A stretch of 64,000 nt of DNA from Spirochaetia bacterium (lineage in GTDB: Bacteria; Spirochaetota; Leptospiria; Turneriellales; JAOUOS01), in NCBI GenBank assembly GCA_029880285.1, contig JAOUOS010000005.1, positions 1 to 64,000 on the forward strand, in the 5' to 3' direction. The notes under the pieces are model-generated. The model did not search any database, was not told the DNA's origin, and saw only the letters and a program-made list of their open reading frames with translations. This document shows positions 11,201 through 20,285 of the stretch, piece after piece; within the stretch, counting starts at the first letter, position 1; every line of letters starts with the position of its first letter. A program made the translations under genes and the position numbers.

Positions 11201-11843
11201 AGCCGTTATCGGCGGACATAAAGTATATCTTAGAACGGGCGAATATGAAGATGGCGCTCTAGGCGAAGTGTTTTTAGATATGTATAAAGAAGGCGCGGCT
11301 TTTAGAAGCGTTATGAACGGTTTTGCCATCGCTATATCACTTGGCCTTCAATACGGTGTTCCTCTTGAAGAATTTGTTGAGGCTTTTATATTCACAAAGT
11401 TTGAACCAAACGGTATTGTCCAGGGTAATGAACGAATTAAAATGACAACTTCTATCATGGATTACATATTTAGAGAACTTGCTATCACATATTTAGGTAG
11501 AACAGATTTAGCTCATGTATTGCCTGAAGATTTAATTTCTGAATCTGCTAAAGATAATCTTAAAAAAGATGAATTTTCTAAAATTCCCTCACCTTCAGAT
11601 GCAGAAAAACCTGGTAATAAAACTTCTGAAAAAAAAAATATACCTGAAGGGATTCCTGTATTAAAAAAAGTGGTTCAAATTAAAACAAAACAGGCTGTTA
11701 AACAAGAAGCAGCTCAAATAAGAGAGGCCAGACTAAAAGGTTACGAAGGAGAAATGTGTCCCGAGTGCGGCCAAATGACTTTGGTAAGAAACGGCTCTTG
11801 TTTAAAATGTGAAACCTGCGGCGGCACCACCGGATGTTCTTGA
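8280..11843 (+). CDS. nrdJ: Adenosylcobalamin-dependent (class II) ribonucleotide reductase
   Basis: Reduces ribonucleotides to deoxyribonucleotides using coenzyme B12 to generate the radical, so it works with or without oxygen. 1187 residues, typical of the long NrdJ type. Recognisable signatures: [12 protein letters not shown] with a redox cysteine, [13 protein letters not shown], the NPCSE radical-cysteine motif (C475), [31 protein letters not shown], and a C-terminal Cys-rich tail (MCPECGQ, then CLKCETCGG, ending in a Cys) that resembles a zinc ribbon and probably shuttles reducing equivalents. A GGGAGAG ribosome site precedes the ATG. No second subunit, activase or class I or III gene is nearby, which fits a single-subunit class II enzyme. 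Confidence 0.95.
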   Translation: MKIKRHFTKSDQDIFEDILFEKRKSQIKNIDNSLIFEVSDVEVPSSWSQVATDILAQKYFRKAGIPKFRRKVAEKNMPEWLQKSEPDTEALNKLPEEERYTRETSVKQIVHRLAGTWTYWGYKQDYFDTEEDAKAFYDELRYMLTHQMAAPNSPQWFNTGLNWAYGIDGPSQGHYYVDPKTKKLVKSTSAYEHPQPHACFIQSIDDDLVNKNGIMDLWVREARLFKYGSGTGTNFSSLRGKDEGLSGGGKSSGLMSFLKIGDSAAGAIKSGGTTRRAAKMVTLDIDHPDIEDFINWKVVEEEKVASLVAGSKQIKKIMTELMQAVSGCNEKPELLDVKKNIKLKDILIKARERDIPNSFIQRLLELAKQGFTDIAFDDYDVNWNSEAYQSVSGQNSNNSVRLSNAFLKAVEEDRTWDLIRRKDGKVSKTLRARDLFNQISYAAWACADPGLQFDTTINEWHTCPAEGKINASNPCSEYMFLDDTACNLASLNFLKFYDKKTNAVDMKSYIHAIRLWTIVLEISVMMAQYPSEKIAELSYKYRTLGLGFANLGSLLMVMGIPYHSAAANAITGSLSAVMTAVSYKTSAEMAKELKPFEGYKINQKDMLRVMRNHRRAAYNAPAKDYEGLSITPSGINSKYAPEYMVEQAKKSWDEAVELGEKYGYRNAQVTAIAPTGTIGLLMDCDTTGIEPDYALVKFKSLAGGGYFKIVNKSVSLALTNLGYAKEEINKIQEYMVGTGTFENAPEINTITLKEKGFTDNIIENMEKSLSTAFDLSYVANRSVIGDEFLVETLKVPEEKLNDINFNLFKYLGFTTEQINKAGEYICGTMMIEGAPYLKDEHLAVFDCAQKCGKKGERYIPYQAHIQIMAASQPFISGAISKTINMPHNSSVEEVKTAYLSSWKLMLKANALYRDGSKLSQPLSALGETLFSTIEEEEFLSSSAIAKAEKIAEKAILHIAQRRKLPQRRKGYTQKAVIGGHKVYLRTGEYEDGALGEVFLDMYKEGAAFRSVMNGFAIAISLGLQYGVPLEEFVEAFIFTKFEPNGIVQGNERIKMTTSIMDYIFRELAITYLGRTDLAHVLPEDLISESAKDNLKKDEFSKIPSPSDAEKPGNKTSEKKNIPEGIPVLKKVVQIKTKQAVKQEAAQIREARLKGYEGEMCPECGQMTLVRNGSCLKCETCGGTTGCS

Positions 11844-11873
11844 CAGCAGACCTAAAAAAATTAAAAATAACAT

Positions 11874-13403
11874 GTGATAGAACAAAAACCCACCGCAGTT
11901 ATTATAGGTTGCGGAAGAACAGGTCAGCTTTTAATACAAAAATTAAAAGATTCATGGCAGCTGGTTATTATTGAAAAAGAATCAGCTGAAATAAAAAAAC
12001 TCAAGTCAAAATATTCAGATACAAATATTATTTTTCATGAAGGTGACGCTACAAGCTATATAGAGCTTAAAAAAGCAGGGGTCGCTAAAGCATACCAGAT
12101 TTTAGTCACTGTCGATAAAGACAGCGTATCAAATGAAATATTAAAAATTCTTATTAACCGCTTTAAAAAAACTAATATTGTCTGTCGAATAAGCGATTCT
12201 AATACGGCAAATCAACTGCGAAAGAAAGGCGTATTTGTGGTAACTCCTTATGAAACCATGGCAAATATGATCATAAATCAAATGAATTTAGGCGAAATTG
12301 TTGCCCTAAATATTGGCAAAGGAGAAGGTGAAATAATACAAATAGAACTTACAAAAAGTTCCCCCCTTGTGGGTAAGCCCTTAAGAGATTTACCGCCTAG
12401 ACCATGGCTTATAGGCGCTATATACAGACCTAAAAAGAAAATTTTATTTCAGGCAGAACTGCCGTATTTTCAAAAATTTCAAATATCAAAAGAAGATAAC
12501 CTAATAATTCCATCGGGAAGCAGTGTGCCAAAAGTAGGCGATAAACTTATTTTAATAGGAGACCCGCATATTTTAAGGTCAACCGCGCAATATTTAAAGG
12601 CAGGGGCTCCTGTTTTTCCTATAAGGCATGGCAGCTTAATTGTAAATATGTTTCTATCAAAACATATTAAAAAAGAAGTACTAAATGAATACTACTGGCT
12701 TTTAAATAAAATGGAACCGGCTAAAATGCGTTTTTTAACGACTTATAGTACAACAAAAGATGATATAAATGAACTTCAATTTCCTGCGCAATGGGATAAA
12801 AAAAATAATAAAGACCCTTTCATTGAAAAAAAATATTTAAGGAATATACCAAATTATTTTAGTAACTTGCTTTCTCAAAGAAGAATTGGCCTTGTCATAT
12901 ACGCAGAACCCGATAAATTTATTCAAAAGATAAAACATAAATATCTTCTTATACCTTCATTGCTTAAAATTTTCAGAGAAGCGCAAACTCCTTTATGGAT
13001 AATTAGAAATTATAAAGAAGTAAAGCAAGTAAGTTTAGTGGTATCTTCAGATGAAGGGGCTTTACCCGCGGCAGAACTCGCTGTAGACGCGGCTTTAAAG
13101 TTGAATATAAAATTAAGAATTGTTCAGGTTAATCCTCCCAGTTTAATTGCGGGTAATGTTCAACTTGAAAAAGCCAAAAAAATGATGCATTCTGTGCGCG
13201 AAATAGCGGCTTTATATGGCATAACCGTAACAGAAAATATATTAATAGGAAATCCGGTAAATGAAGTGTTGAAAGTTGTAGATAAAGAAGAGCTTTTAGT
13301 TGTATCATTACCTAAAAATAGTAAAGCGGGAGTTTTTATTCCTAATAGCGCGAAACTATTAATGAAAAAATTTCCCGGAAGCCTTTTAGTTCTATCTACA
13401 TGA
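11874..13403 (+). CDS. RCK (TrkA-N/TrkA-C) protein with C-terminal USP-like domain
   Basis: A cytoplasmic regulatory subunit for cation transport, 509 residues. The N-terminal Rossmann domain (1-140) has GCGRTG for nucleotide binding, followed by a TrkA-C domain (about 150-235). The last 130 or so residues (SLVVSSDEGALPAAELAV to SLLVLS) look like a universal-stress-protein alpha/beta fold. The start is GTG at 11874: an ATG two bases earlier runs directly into TGA. Its stop overlaps the next gene's ATG by 4 bp (ATGA), so the pair is translationally coupled and this protein probably gates the antiporter. The USP assignment is inference from pattern. Confidence 0.85.
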   Translation: MIEQKPTAVIIGCGRTGQLLIQKLKDSWQLVIIEKESAEIKKLKSKYSDTNIIFHEGDATSYIELKKAGVAKAYQILVTVDKDSVSNEILKILINRFKKTNIVCRISDSNTANQLRKKGVFVVTPYETMANMIINQMNLGEIVALNIGKGEGEIIQIELTKSSPLVGKPLRDLPPRPWLIGAIYRPKKKILFQAELPYFQKFQISKEDNLIIPSGSSVPKVGDKLILIGDPHILRSTAQYLKAGAPVFPIRHGSLIVNMFLSKHIKKEVLNEYYWLLNKMEPAKMRFLTTYSTTKDDINELQFPAQWDKKNNKDPFIEKKYLRNIPNYFSNLLSQRRIGLVIYAEPDKFIQKIKHKYLLIPSLLKIFREAQTPLWIIRNYKEVKQVSLVVSSDEGALPAAELAVDAALKLNIKLRIVQVNPPSLIAGNVQLEKAKKMMHSVREIAALYGITVTENILIGNPVNEVLKVVDKEELLVVSLPKNSKAGVFIPNSAKLLMKKFPGSLLVLST

Positions 13404-14593
13404 AAGATTTTGCATTTTATTTATTTATTTTTAGCATAGGCTCTTTTATTATTCCTATAATCAGCCGTTATATTCGTATTCCTGTTTTAGTTGGCGAAAT
13501 TTTGTACGGCATGTTATTAAGAGCCCTGTTGTATGAACAGGATATAGACCTAAGATTAATTAATTTTTTATCAGAAATGGGTTTTATATTTATTATGTTT
13601 TTAGCCGGCATTGAAATTGATTTTGACCGATTAAAAATCAAATTCTTAGGAACACCATCTGTTATGATTCTTGTAATTTATATAACATCGGTTTTAATAT
13701 ATAACTACATACTTATGCCAGAAATGTACTTCTTAGTCATTCTTTTAACCGCTTCATCCGTAGGTATAATTTTTATAGTTTTAAAATCTAATAAAGCTGA
13801 GCAGTCAGTTTTTGGACAAACATTAATATGGACAGGTACACTTGGCGAGTTATTAAGTATTACCTTTATACTAATTTTCGAAATGTATCATCTTCATAAT
13901 CATACTTTTAATATTCTTTTTTTTACAGATATTTCAAAACTTTTAATATTAATTGCAGCAGCATATTTTTTAATGAGATTGATTTTACTATATTTATGGT
14001 GGTTCCCTTCATCTACTGAAGCCATTGAAACTTCGGCTGATGTATCTGAACTTGGAGTAAGAATGTCATTTTTAATATTACTGACCATGGTCGCTCTTTC
14101 TGCTTATTTTCATCTAGAATACATTTTAGGAGCCTTTTTAGGAGGCATGATGATTTCTTTTGTTTTTAGAGATAAGAAAAAATTAGAAAGTAAATTATCT
14201 TCTATAGGTTACGGATTTTTTATTCCGTTCTTTTTTATGAAATTAGGATGGGATTTTGGCATAGAAGAAGCTAATATCTTAAATATAATAAAATTAGCTG
14301 TTCAATTTTATATTATAATTTTTCTAATTCGTTTAACTGCTTCATTTTTTATTCTTAATAAAATAAAACACAATAATATCTTAGCGTCTATTCGTACGAT
14401 TATCGCTTCGGCTTTTTTATTAGCGGCACCGCTTACTTTATTAGTTGCAGCCGCAAAAGTAGGATACCAAATTGAAGAAATTGATGAAATTACCTACAAA
14501 GCTTTTATTCTTTGCGCCATAATAGGAGGGCTTTTGGGCCCTATAGGGTTTTCTTTATTTTATCGCGGGAGAAAATCATCTGCGCTTAAATAA
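13400..14593 (+). CDS. Cation:proton antiporter (CPA2, KefB/Na+-H+ exchanger family)
   Basis: 397 residues with about 11-12 membrane helices and the Na+/H+ exchanger fold of CPA2 transporters: an early PVLVGEILYGMLL segment, FLAGIEIDFDRLK, and LGAFLGGMMISF later. KefB proteins usually carry a fused C-terminal RCK domain; here that domain is supplied by the separate upstream gene, with which it overlaps by 4 bp. Substrate (K+ or Na+) cannot be read from sequence. The 3' end overlaps a convergent small gene by 18 bp. Confidence 0.88.
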   Translation: MKDFAFYLFIFSIGSFIIPIISRYIRIPVLVGEILYGMLLRALLYEQDIDLRLINFLSEMGFIFIMFLAGIEIDFDRLKIKFLGTPSVMILVIYITSVLIYNYILMPEMYFLVILLTASSVGIIFIVLKSNKAEQSVFGQTLIWTGTLGELLSITFILIFEMYHLHNHTFNILFFTDISKLLILIAAAYFLMRLILLYLWWFPSSTEAIETSADVSELGVRMSFLILLTMVALSAYFHLEYILGAFLGGMMISFVFRDKKKLESKLSSIGYGFFIPFFFMKLGWDFGIEEANILNIIKLAVQFYIIIFLIRLTASFFILNKIKHNNILASIRTIIASAFLLAAPLTLLVAAAKVGYQIEEIDEITYKAFILCAIIGGLLGPIGFSLFYRGRKSSALK

Positions 14594-14867
14594 AATACGA
14601 AATAAATCTATAATTCTTTCATGATGCCGCAAAGCTCTGGGATCTAAATAAATTATTTTATTGCTATTTTCTTTTAACTGCAACGGCTTATTATTTTTAT
14701 TATCTGCAAAATTAACAATTTTTAATTTCTTTTTACTGTCGCCATCCTCTATTGCAGATTTATCAATGTCCATTTTTAATATTATCGGCTCGATACGGCC
14801 CTTAAATAAAATCAACTTTTTTTATTTGATATCTTTTATCCGCTGGTTTTATCTCATAGAAATACAT
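14576..14867 (-). pseudogene. Small hypothetical gene split by a +1 frameshift at an A7 run
   Basis: On the minus strand an ATG at 14867 opens 21 codons (MYFYEIKPADKRYQIKK...) that stop at TAA 14804-14802. A second frame from 14815 continues to 14576 (IEPIILKMDIDKSAIEDG ... RIIDLFRILFKRR). Removing one A from the seven-A run (14823-14817) joins them into a protein of about 96 residues. Both parts look coding, being rich in Lys, Glu, Asp and Ile. It could be a pseudogene, an assembly error, or a gene read through transcriptional slippage. I do not recognise the family. It is divergent from the gene at 14918 and overlaps the antiporter tail-to-tail by 18 bp. Confidence 0.4.
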
Positions 14868-14881
14868 CAATCTAAAAGTAG

Positions 14882-14911
14882 TTGACACTTTATTTATACT
14901 TGTCATTTATT
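14882..14911 (+). promoter_or_regulatory. Candidate promoter placing the start site at or next to the ATG at 14918
   Basis: TTGACA at 14882-14887, 18-nt spacer, then TTTATT at 14906-14911, followed by six A's and the ATG at 14918. Transcription would begin at about the start codon, giving a leaderless mRNA. Confidence 0.45.
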
Positions 14912-14917
14912 AAAAAA

Positions 14918-15187
14918 ATGAATGATTTATATTTTCTTGGATTTTTTCTCTTATTATTTGCCTTTATACTAAATATACCTTTTGGATATTTTCGCGGAAG
15001 AACAAAAAAATATTCTTTCTTATGGTTTTTATACATTCATTTTCCTATTCCCTTTGTGGCAGCCACTCGCATTTTCACGGGATTTTCTTATAAATTTATT
15101 CCTTTTCTTGTTGTAGCTGCTATTTTAGGTCAGTTTATAGGTTCAAAGTATATATTTAAGCTTATCTCAAATAAAAACAAAGATTGA
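14918..15187 (+). CDS. Small conserved-type integral membrane protein
   Basis: 89 residues from ATG 14918. A TTG at 14882 would add 12 residues but coincides with the -35 box, so the ATG is preferred. About three membrane helices: YFLGFFLLLFAFILNIPFGY, a central KKYSFLWFLYIHFPIPFV segment, and FLVVAAILGQFIGSKYIF. The pattern (NIPFGYxR ... WFLyIHxPIPFV ... R) is like small uncharacterised membrane proteins found in diverse bacteria. No function can be assigned. The next gene starts 12 nt after its stop and is probably co-transcribed. Confidence 0.7.
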   Translation: MNDLYFLGFFLLLFAFILNIPFGYFRGRTKKYSFLWFLYIHFPIPFVAATRIFTGFSYKFIPFLVVAAILGQFIGSKYIFKLISNKNKD

Positions 15188-15199
15188 TGTTTTCAATAA

Positions 15200-16207
15200 A
15201 TGAAAGTTCAAAAATCTTCAGGTTCCTTTAAGCAAATTGAAAAAGACATATATCAAATAACCCTTCCCCAGCCCTTTTATTTAGATAACCATATATATCT
15301 TATTTTAGATGAAAAACCCCTGCTAATTGACAGCGGTTATATCGAATCAGGTATTTATTTAGCAAAAGTACTTAAAGATATAGGCATCAGTTTAAATAAA
15401 ATTAAATATATATTTTATACACATCCTCACATTGATCATATTTCGGGAGGAATGCTTCTTAGAGGGTATGTTGATCATATAAAAACTTTAGGTCATTACC
15501 TTTTATCAACAGATATTCCAAACTACATGAATTATGTACATGACTGGTATAAAGAAACCGCTCGATTTTTAAAAATATCCTGTAAAACAAAATCAGAATC
15601 TGAAAAAAAAATAAACGATTTTAAAATGGATTGGAACTCTTATCTTACAAATCTACAAAAACAAAATCCGCGAAAACGCCCTGATGAAATTATTTATATA
15701 GATATTCCGTTAAAAGAAAATGATATAATAAGCACGGGAAAATATAATTTTAAAGTTATTGAAACACCGGGACACAGCAAGTGGCATCTTTCTTTGGCTG
15801 AAGAAAATTATAAATGGTTTTTTTCAGGTGATTTAATTATTGGCAATATCCCCGCAATTTACCATAACTGGGATGGTAATTTTAATTTATTTAGAAATAC
15901 ACTTGATAAAGTTTTACAATATTCAAATTATAATTTTTTCCCTGCACATGGTAATGCCATAAATAATCCCAAAAAAGAAATTCGTATTGTTCAAAAATCG
16001 CTTGCTATTATTGAAAAATCTATCTTACGCTCTCTCTCTATTAAACCAAAAAATTTAAGAGAAGTTTCAGAACTTCTGTTTTCAGGAAAACCAGAGAACA
16101 AAGAAGATAACTGGTTTATTGCTTTAGCTCTTATTGAATCTATATTAAAGAGTCTTACCGCAAAAAAACTCGCAAAAGAAATTAAAAACAAATATCAATT
16201 ATATTAA
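15200..16207 (+). CDS. MBL-fold metallo-hydrolase
   Basis: 335 residues with the full metallo-beta-lactamase-fold metal set: THPHIDHISGG (HxHxDH), TPGHSKWHLSL, FSGDLIIG and a late PAHGNAI histidine. A C-terminal helical extension follows, as in LACTB2-type or glyoxalase-II-like hydrolases. The substrate is probably a thioester or lactone but is not resolvable. It starts 12 nt after the small membrane protein gene. The MBL at 44496 belongs to a different subfamily, so the two are not duplicates. Confidence 0.85.
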   Translation: MKVQKSSGSFKQIEKDIYQITLPQPFYLDNHIYLILDEKPLLIDSGYIESGIYLAKVLKDIGISLNKIKYIFYTHPHIDHISGGMLLRGYVDHIKTLGHYLLSTDIPNYMNYVHDWYKETARFLKISCKTKSESEKKINDFKMDWNSYLTNLQKQNPRKRPDEIIYIDIPLKENDIISTGKYNFKVIETPGHSKWHLSLAEENYKWFFSGDLIIGNIPAIYHNWDGNFNLFRNTLDKVLQYSNYNFFPAHGNAINNPKKEIRIVQKSLAIIEKSILRSLSIKPKNLREVSELLFSGKPENKEDNWFIALALIESILKSLTAKKLAKEIKNKYQLY

Positions 16208-16313
16208 AAAAAATGTAAATCAAATTTAAAATCTATATCACAAAGAGGTTAATATAATTTTGTATATATATTTTATTAGCGTGTCACATTTAAACCTGAA
16301 TTCATTCTAAAGA

Positions 16314-16982
16314 CTATAAATTTGAATACTTCTTAAATAATAAAGATAAGTCATTTGAAACCTTACGGGCAGCAAAAGATTTTTCTTTTTCTAAAAATAA
16401 AATAAATTTTAACAAGTCTTTCGCGTTTTTTATTACTAACGGATTGTTTTTTTTATTGGAATTCAAGCTTCTTATAAATTTTTCAATATTTTCTTTTTTT
16501 TGAAAATCTTTATATGAAACAATTAAAAAATACGGATTTTTATAATCATCGATTACGTGATCATTTTGTTCATTATAAAATAATTTAATTATATCACTAG
16601 AAAGATACGAGACAGAAGAGTGAATCATAATAAATTTTTTATCTTTAACAAATATTTTATTAGCGATTTGTTCAAAAACATTTAAAAAAGAGCCGCTCAA
16701 ATTATTAAGAAAAATGGGTCTATATGATAAATTCCATGTTTTTATTTTTCTTTGAATTTCTTTTAGATCAGTTCCTTCTACAGTTTCCCAATAGGTGTAT
16801 ACATTTGCCTTATGATTATCTATAAATTCAGATAATGAGTTCCAATTATTTTTTAACAGCAACCAAAATAATTCTTCTGAAAATTTGTACCCTAAATCAG
16901 CGGCTAATAAATTTATTTTTTCATTTTCTAATGGATACTTTACGTATAACAAAAAAGCCGTTTTGTCCTGCGGGCCAATCAT
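16314..16982 (-). CDS. Hypothetical protein, divergent DUF2064-like (GT-A fold) candidate
   Basis: 222 residues, no signal peptide or membrane helix. The N-terminus (AFLLYVKYPLENEKINLLAADLG) aligns by eye with the DUF2064 opening (LLFxKxPxPGxVKTRLA). A middle IHSSVSYLSSDIIKLFY matches the GSDxPxL block, and HVIDDYKNPYFLIVSYK matches the DGGYYLIGL block. Key charged residues of that family are lost, so it would be a degenerate member. Its start lies 1 nt from the stop of the upstream plsC, so the two are one transcription unit. Function unknown. Confidence 0.7.
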   Translation of the reverse strand: MIGPQDKTAFLLYVKYPLENEKINLLAADLGYKFSEELFWLLLKNNWNSLSEFIDNHKANVYTYWETVEGTDLKEIQRKIKTWNLSYRPIFLNNLSGSFLNVFEQIANKIFVKDKKFIMIHSSVSYLSSDIIKLFYNEQNDHVIDDYKNPYFLIVSYKDFQKKENIEKFIRSLNSNKKNNPLVIKNAKDLLKFILFLEKEKSFAARKVSNDLSLLFKKYSNL

Positions 16983-16983
16983 T

Positions 16984-17760
16984 TTAAGAAAACTTTCTTA
17001 ATTTTAGATCATGATATGATCTTTGCATTAGTTCTCTTATTTTATCAGATTGTTCTTCTTCAGAGTAAGGCGAATTCGCATTGCTAGGATGAAGATCATC
17101 ATCTGGATAAATAGGTTTTAATACATCTATATATATTTTATGGGGCATAATATAAAATTTCTTCTTTGGAGGTTTTATCAGTTGGGTACCATGAATAACA
17201 ATAGGTGTTATGGGAATTTTAGCCTGCCTGGCAGCAATAAGACTGCCGTTTTTAAAAGGAAGCATATTAGACGCGTCTTCGCTTCTTGTTCCTTCTGGAT
17301 ATATTAAAATAGTTTTCTTTTGTTTAATTTTTCTAATAAGATTTAAAAGAGAAACAGCCGCTTTTTCTGGCTGATTTCTATCTACGCTTAAAAATTCAAC
17401 ATTTCTCATGGCCGTACCTATAAGCGGTATTTCAAAAACTTCTTTTTTTGAAAGAAATAAAAAATCCACGGGATAAAATCCACCCGCATAAATATCAAAA
17501 TCAGATTGGTGATTGCTAATTATTAAAGTTGGTTTGGGAATATCTTTTTTATAACCAACGACCTTTACAGGTGAAAACGCATAAAATATAGTTAGCCTGC
17601 CCCATAATCTATATATTTTTCTTAAAAATCTTGTTTTTCTATCGCTTTTATTAAACCATATAATGTTGAAAATAATTATAGCCATAGCGCATAAAAACGT
17701 AGTAGGTAGAAATGGTATAAACCAGATAATCCAAAATAATGCGCCGGCTAATCGCTTCAT
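16984..17760 (-). CDS. plsC: 1-acyl-sn-glycerol-3-phosphate acyltransferase
   Basis: Makes phosphatidic acid by acylating lysophosphatidate at the inner membrane. 258 residues: one or two N-terminal membrane helices (ALFWIIWFIPFLPTTFLCA), then the HX4D motif in SNHQSDFDIY, a FLSKKEVFEIPLIG block, and YPEGTRS, the third acyltransferase motif. C-terminal IPITPIVIHGT is also typical. First gene of a two-gene minus-strand unit; divergent from the CRP-like gene at 17960 across a 199-bp gap. Confidence 0.92.
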   Translation of the reverse strand: MKRLAGALFWIIWFIPFLPTTFLCAMAIIIFNIIWFNKSDRKTRFLRKIYRLWGRLTIFYAFSPVKVVGYKKDIPKPTLIISNHQSDFDIYAGGFYPVDFLFLSKKEVFEIPLIGTAMRNVEFLSVDRNQPEKAAVSLLNLIRKIKQKKTILIYPEGTRSEDASNMLPFKNGSLIAARQAKIPITPIVIHGTQLIKPPKKKFYIMPHKIYIDVLKPIYPDDDLHPSNANSPYSEEEQSDKIRELMQRSYHDLKLRKFS

Positions 17761-17959
17761 ATTTCAAGCAATTTATAAAGACTTAAAGGGTCAATTGTTT
17801 TTACGATTGATTACTAATTATTCAAAATCAAAAAATAAAAAATTAACTTCGTATTCATTAATCTCTATTTGAAAATAAAATTATCAAATACTTGACAAGA
17901 CATTATGAATTATATTTTTTGAGATCAAAATAGTATAGAATACTTTAAAATATATTACA

Positions 17960-18604
17960 ATGATAGATAGAAGATTAAAGAAATTTCAAGTAGAATATCC
18001 GAAAGGGCAGATAATATTTCACCAGGATGATAAGCCAGACGCAATGTATTTTATTGTTAAAGGTTCTGTAGAACTTTCAATGAACACAAAAAGTTCAAAG
18101 TATATTTTACATATTGCCAAAGAAAATGAATTTTTTGGTGAAATGGCACTTTTTAATAATAAAAGAAGGTCAGCTTCGGCAATTGCCTATGAAGACTGCG
18201 AAGTATTAAAATTAGAAAAAAACTCGTTAAGTATACTTTTTTCTGATAGAACATATGTAGAAAATTTTATTACTATAATGGCCAATCGTCTTTATGAGGC
18301 AGACCTTCAAATTGAAGAACTGGTATTTATTTCAAAAGAAGTGCGCTTTTTGCAGGCTTTAGCGATTTTTTGGAACGATTCAGGTAAAAAAGACGAAAAA
18401 ACAGGAAATCTTTTGGTCAATTTAAATGATTTTATACAATACATGAAACAATGGTACGGTTTACCTGAAAATGAAGTTAAAAAAAATATAGCATACCTGC
18501 AAAGTAAAGAAATATTAAAAATTAGAAAAACATCCGACGGCTCTTTATGGGTAGCATTTTCTCCCACAAGATTAAAATTTTTTGAGCTATTCTTTAGAAT
18601 GTAA
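17960..18604 (+). CDS. Crp/Fnr-type cyclic-nucleotide-binding regulator
   Basis: 214 residues. Residues 15-125 form a cNMP-binding barrel (GQIIFHQDDKPDAMYFIVKG, then FFGEMALFNNKRRSASAIA, the phosphate-binding cassette). A long dimerisation helix follows, then a C-terminal winged-helix-like part (YGLPENEVKKNIAYLQSKEI). The cassette has Glu and Arg-Ser close to those used for cAMP contact, so cyclic-nucleotide binding is plausible. No Fe-S cysteines of the Fnr type. A TAAAAT box at 17946-17951 lies only 8 nt before the ATG. Ends 7 nt from the convergent ubiE/menG stop. Confidence 0.85.
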   Translation: MIDRRLKKFQVEYPKGQIIFHQDDKPDAMYFIVKGSVELSMNTKSSKYILHIAKENEFFGEMALFNNKRRSASAIAYEDCEVLKLEKNSLSILFSDRTYVENFITIMANRLYEADLQIEELVFISKEVRFLQALAIFWNDSGKKDEKTGNLLVNLNDFIQYMKQWYGLPENEVKKNIAYLQSKEILKIRKTSDGSLWVAFSPTRLKFFELFFRM

Positions 18605-18611
18605 CTTTAAC

Positions 18612-19325
18612 TTAATTCTTTTTTACGATAATTAAAGTTGTAATACCGGTAAAAATAGGTAATATTAATTCTGTATTAAAACCGGCTTCTTCACATTCTT
18701 TAGCTAGTTTTTCCGGTGTAACAAAAGCCAAAACTGATTCAGGAAGATATTCATAAGCTCTTTTATTTCTGCTTATGAGACCTCCGAGTTTCGTTAAAAT
18801 ATATTTAAAATAAAAATTATATATACCTCTAAAAATAAATGATTTTGATTCTGAAAATTCTAGTATAGCGAATTTACCATTTTTTTTCATAACACGATAT
18901 ATTTCTTTGAATACCGCTGGTCTATTTGAAACATTTCTTATACCATAAGAAATCATGGCCCTATCAAAAAAGTTTTCTTTAATAGGTATGGCTTCGCCGA
19001 AAGCTTCTATGGCATAAAAATTATTTTTTATCTTTTTTTTGGTTCTTTTCAGCATTTCAAAAGCCGGATCAACACCTATTACTAAAAGGGGTTTTCTCTT
19101 TAAAGCTTCTTTCGCTAGATCTCCGGTACCAGTAGCTAAATCAAGAATTTTATGTTTTGAATCGATACCTAATTTTTTAATTGTTTTTTTTCGCCATAAT
19201 ACATCTGTACCCAAACTTAAAAAATGATTTAAAAAATCATAGGTAGAAGCTATACTGTTAAACATTTGGCGATTTATAGTTTTATGATCTGATTGTTTTT
19301 TTATGTTTTTATTTATATTTTTCAT
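18612..19325 (-). CDS. ubiE: Demethylmenaquinone/ubiquinone C-methyltransferase
   Basis: SAM-dependent methylation in quinone biosynthesis; in an organism of this type the product is most likely menaquinone (MenG activity). 237 residues with the family opening MFNSIASTYDFLNHFLSLG...WRK, SAM motif I (ILDLATGTGDLA), VIGVDPAFEML, the MISYGIRNV block, VMKKNGKFAILEFSE and a C-terminal GITTLIIVKKN. A TTGACG box lies 37 nt before the start. No other quinone genes are in the window. Confidence 0.92.
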   Translation of the reverse strand: MKNINKNIKKQSDHKTINRQMFNSIASTYDFLNHFLSLGTDVLWRKKTIKKLGIDSKHKILDLATGTGDLAKEALKRKPLLVIGVDPAFEMLKRTKKKIKNNFYAIEAFGEAIPIKENFFDRAMISYGIRNVSNRPAVFKEIYRVMKKNGKFAILEFSESKSFIFRGIYNFYFKYILTKLGGLISRNKRAYEYLPESVLAFVTPEKLAKECEEAGFNTELILPIFTGITTLIIVKKN

Positions 19326-19459
19326 TTTAATTTGTTGAAAGAAAAAGTTCTTTGATTGAACACGTCAAGATAAATCTCTGCTATGCTTAAAAAAGGTTAC
19401 AAAAAATTGCCGCGATATCTTACGATATAAATATGGTATAAACTTACTTAATAAATAAA

Positions 19460-20284
19460 ATGAATAATTATAAAAAAGAAATTGATATTATGGTTGAAAC
19501 CCTGAAAAAAGCCGGTGAAAATCTGATGCGTTTTTTTCATTCAGGCGATTATGAAATTTCAGAAAAAAGCCCCAATAACCCTGTTACTGAAGCTGATTTT
19601 ACCACCAACCAGATAATAATTGATTCACTTTATAAATACTTTCCCAATGACGCCATACTCTCTGAAGAAATTTCAAAAGATCTAAGCCATGAGATAATGG
19701 ATAAAAAAAGATTTGAAGCAAGCAGAGTATGGATTATTGATCCCTTGGATGGTACCAAAGAATTTGTGAATGGAATTAAAGAATTTTCTATTTCAGTGGG
19801 TTTGGTAGAAAACAATAAAGCTCTTTTGGGTTTTATTTATAATCCGGCATTAGAATATTTTATTTATGGCGGATGTTATGACGGTTTATTTAAAAATGGA
19901 AAACCATTTTCTTTAAATGTAGAAAATATCAATTCCATTGAAGATATTAAAATCTGTGTTTCAAGAACAGAAAAAAATAAAGGTCTTTATAATTTTATAA
20001 AAAATGAAACTGTGGAACAAAACATGAAAGAAATTGGCTCTGTCGCTTATAAGCTTGCTTTAGTAGCGGGGGGAGAATATAACTTAACTGTTTCGGTTAA
20101 ACCAAAAAATGAATGGGATATCGCTGCAGGTGTTGCTTTATTAGAAGCTTCTGGTTTAGTACTGCTTGATAAAGATTATGAAAAGATCAAATTAAACAAA
20201 AAAGATGTAAAATCTTCGGGATTAATAGGTGGTTCAGCAAAAGCCATTGAAGTGTTCAAATCTGAATATAAAAATTTTATTTAA
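19460..20284 (+). CDS. cysQ: 3'(2'),5'-bisphosphate nucleotidase / inositol-monophosphatase family
   Basis: Removes PAP formed during sulfate assimilation, or acts on inositol phosphates. 274 residues with the Li-sensitive phosphatase metal motifs: ILSEE, WIIDPLDGTKEFVNG (DPLDGT with the EF of CysQ), and late NEWDIAAGVALLEASG. The TKEF extension after DPLDG favours CysQ over SuhB. No Shine-Dalgarno is visible before the ATG. Its stop is 1 nt from the convergent stop of the cation antiporter gene. Confidence 0.88.
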   Translation: MNNYKKEIDIMVETLKKAGENLMRFFHSGDYEISEKSPNNPVTEADFTTNQIIIDSLYKYFPNDAILSEEISKDLSHEIMDKKRFEASRVWIIDPLDGTKEFVNGIKEFSISVGLVENNKALLGFIYNPALEYFIYGGCYDGLFKNGKPFSLNVENINSIEDIKICVSRTEKNKGLYNFIKNETVEQNMKEIGSVAYKLALVAGGEYNLTVSVKPKNEWDIAAGVALLEASGLVLLDKDYEKIKLNKKDVKSSGLIGGSAKAIEVFKSEYKNFI

Positions 20285-20285
20285 T

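Noticed and set aside
14661-14885. 74-codon plus-strand frame
   Set aside because: Shadow of the two-frame minus-strand gene; Phe/Leu/Ser-rich translation of antisense DNA.
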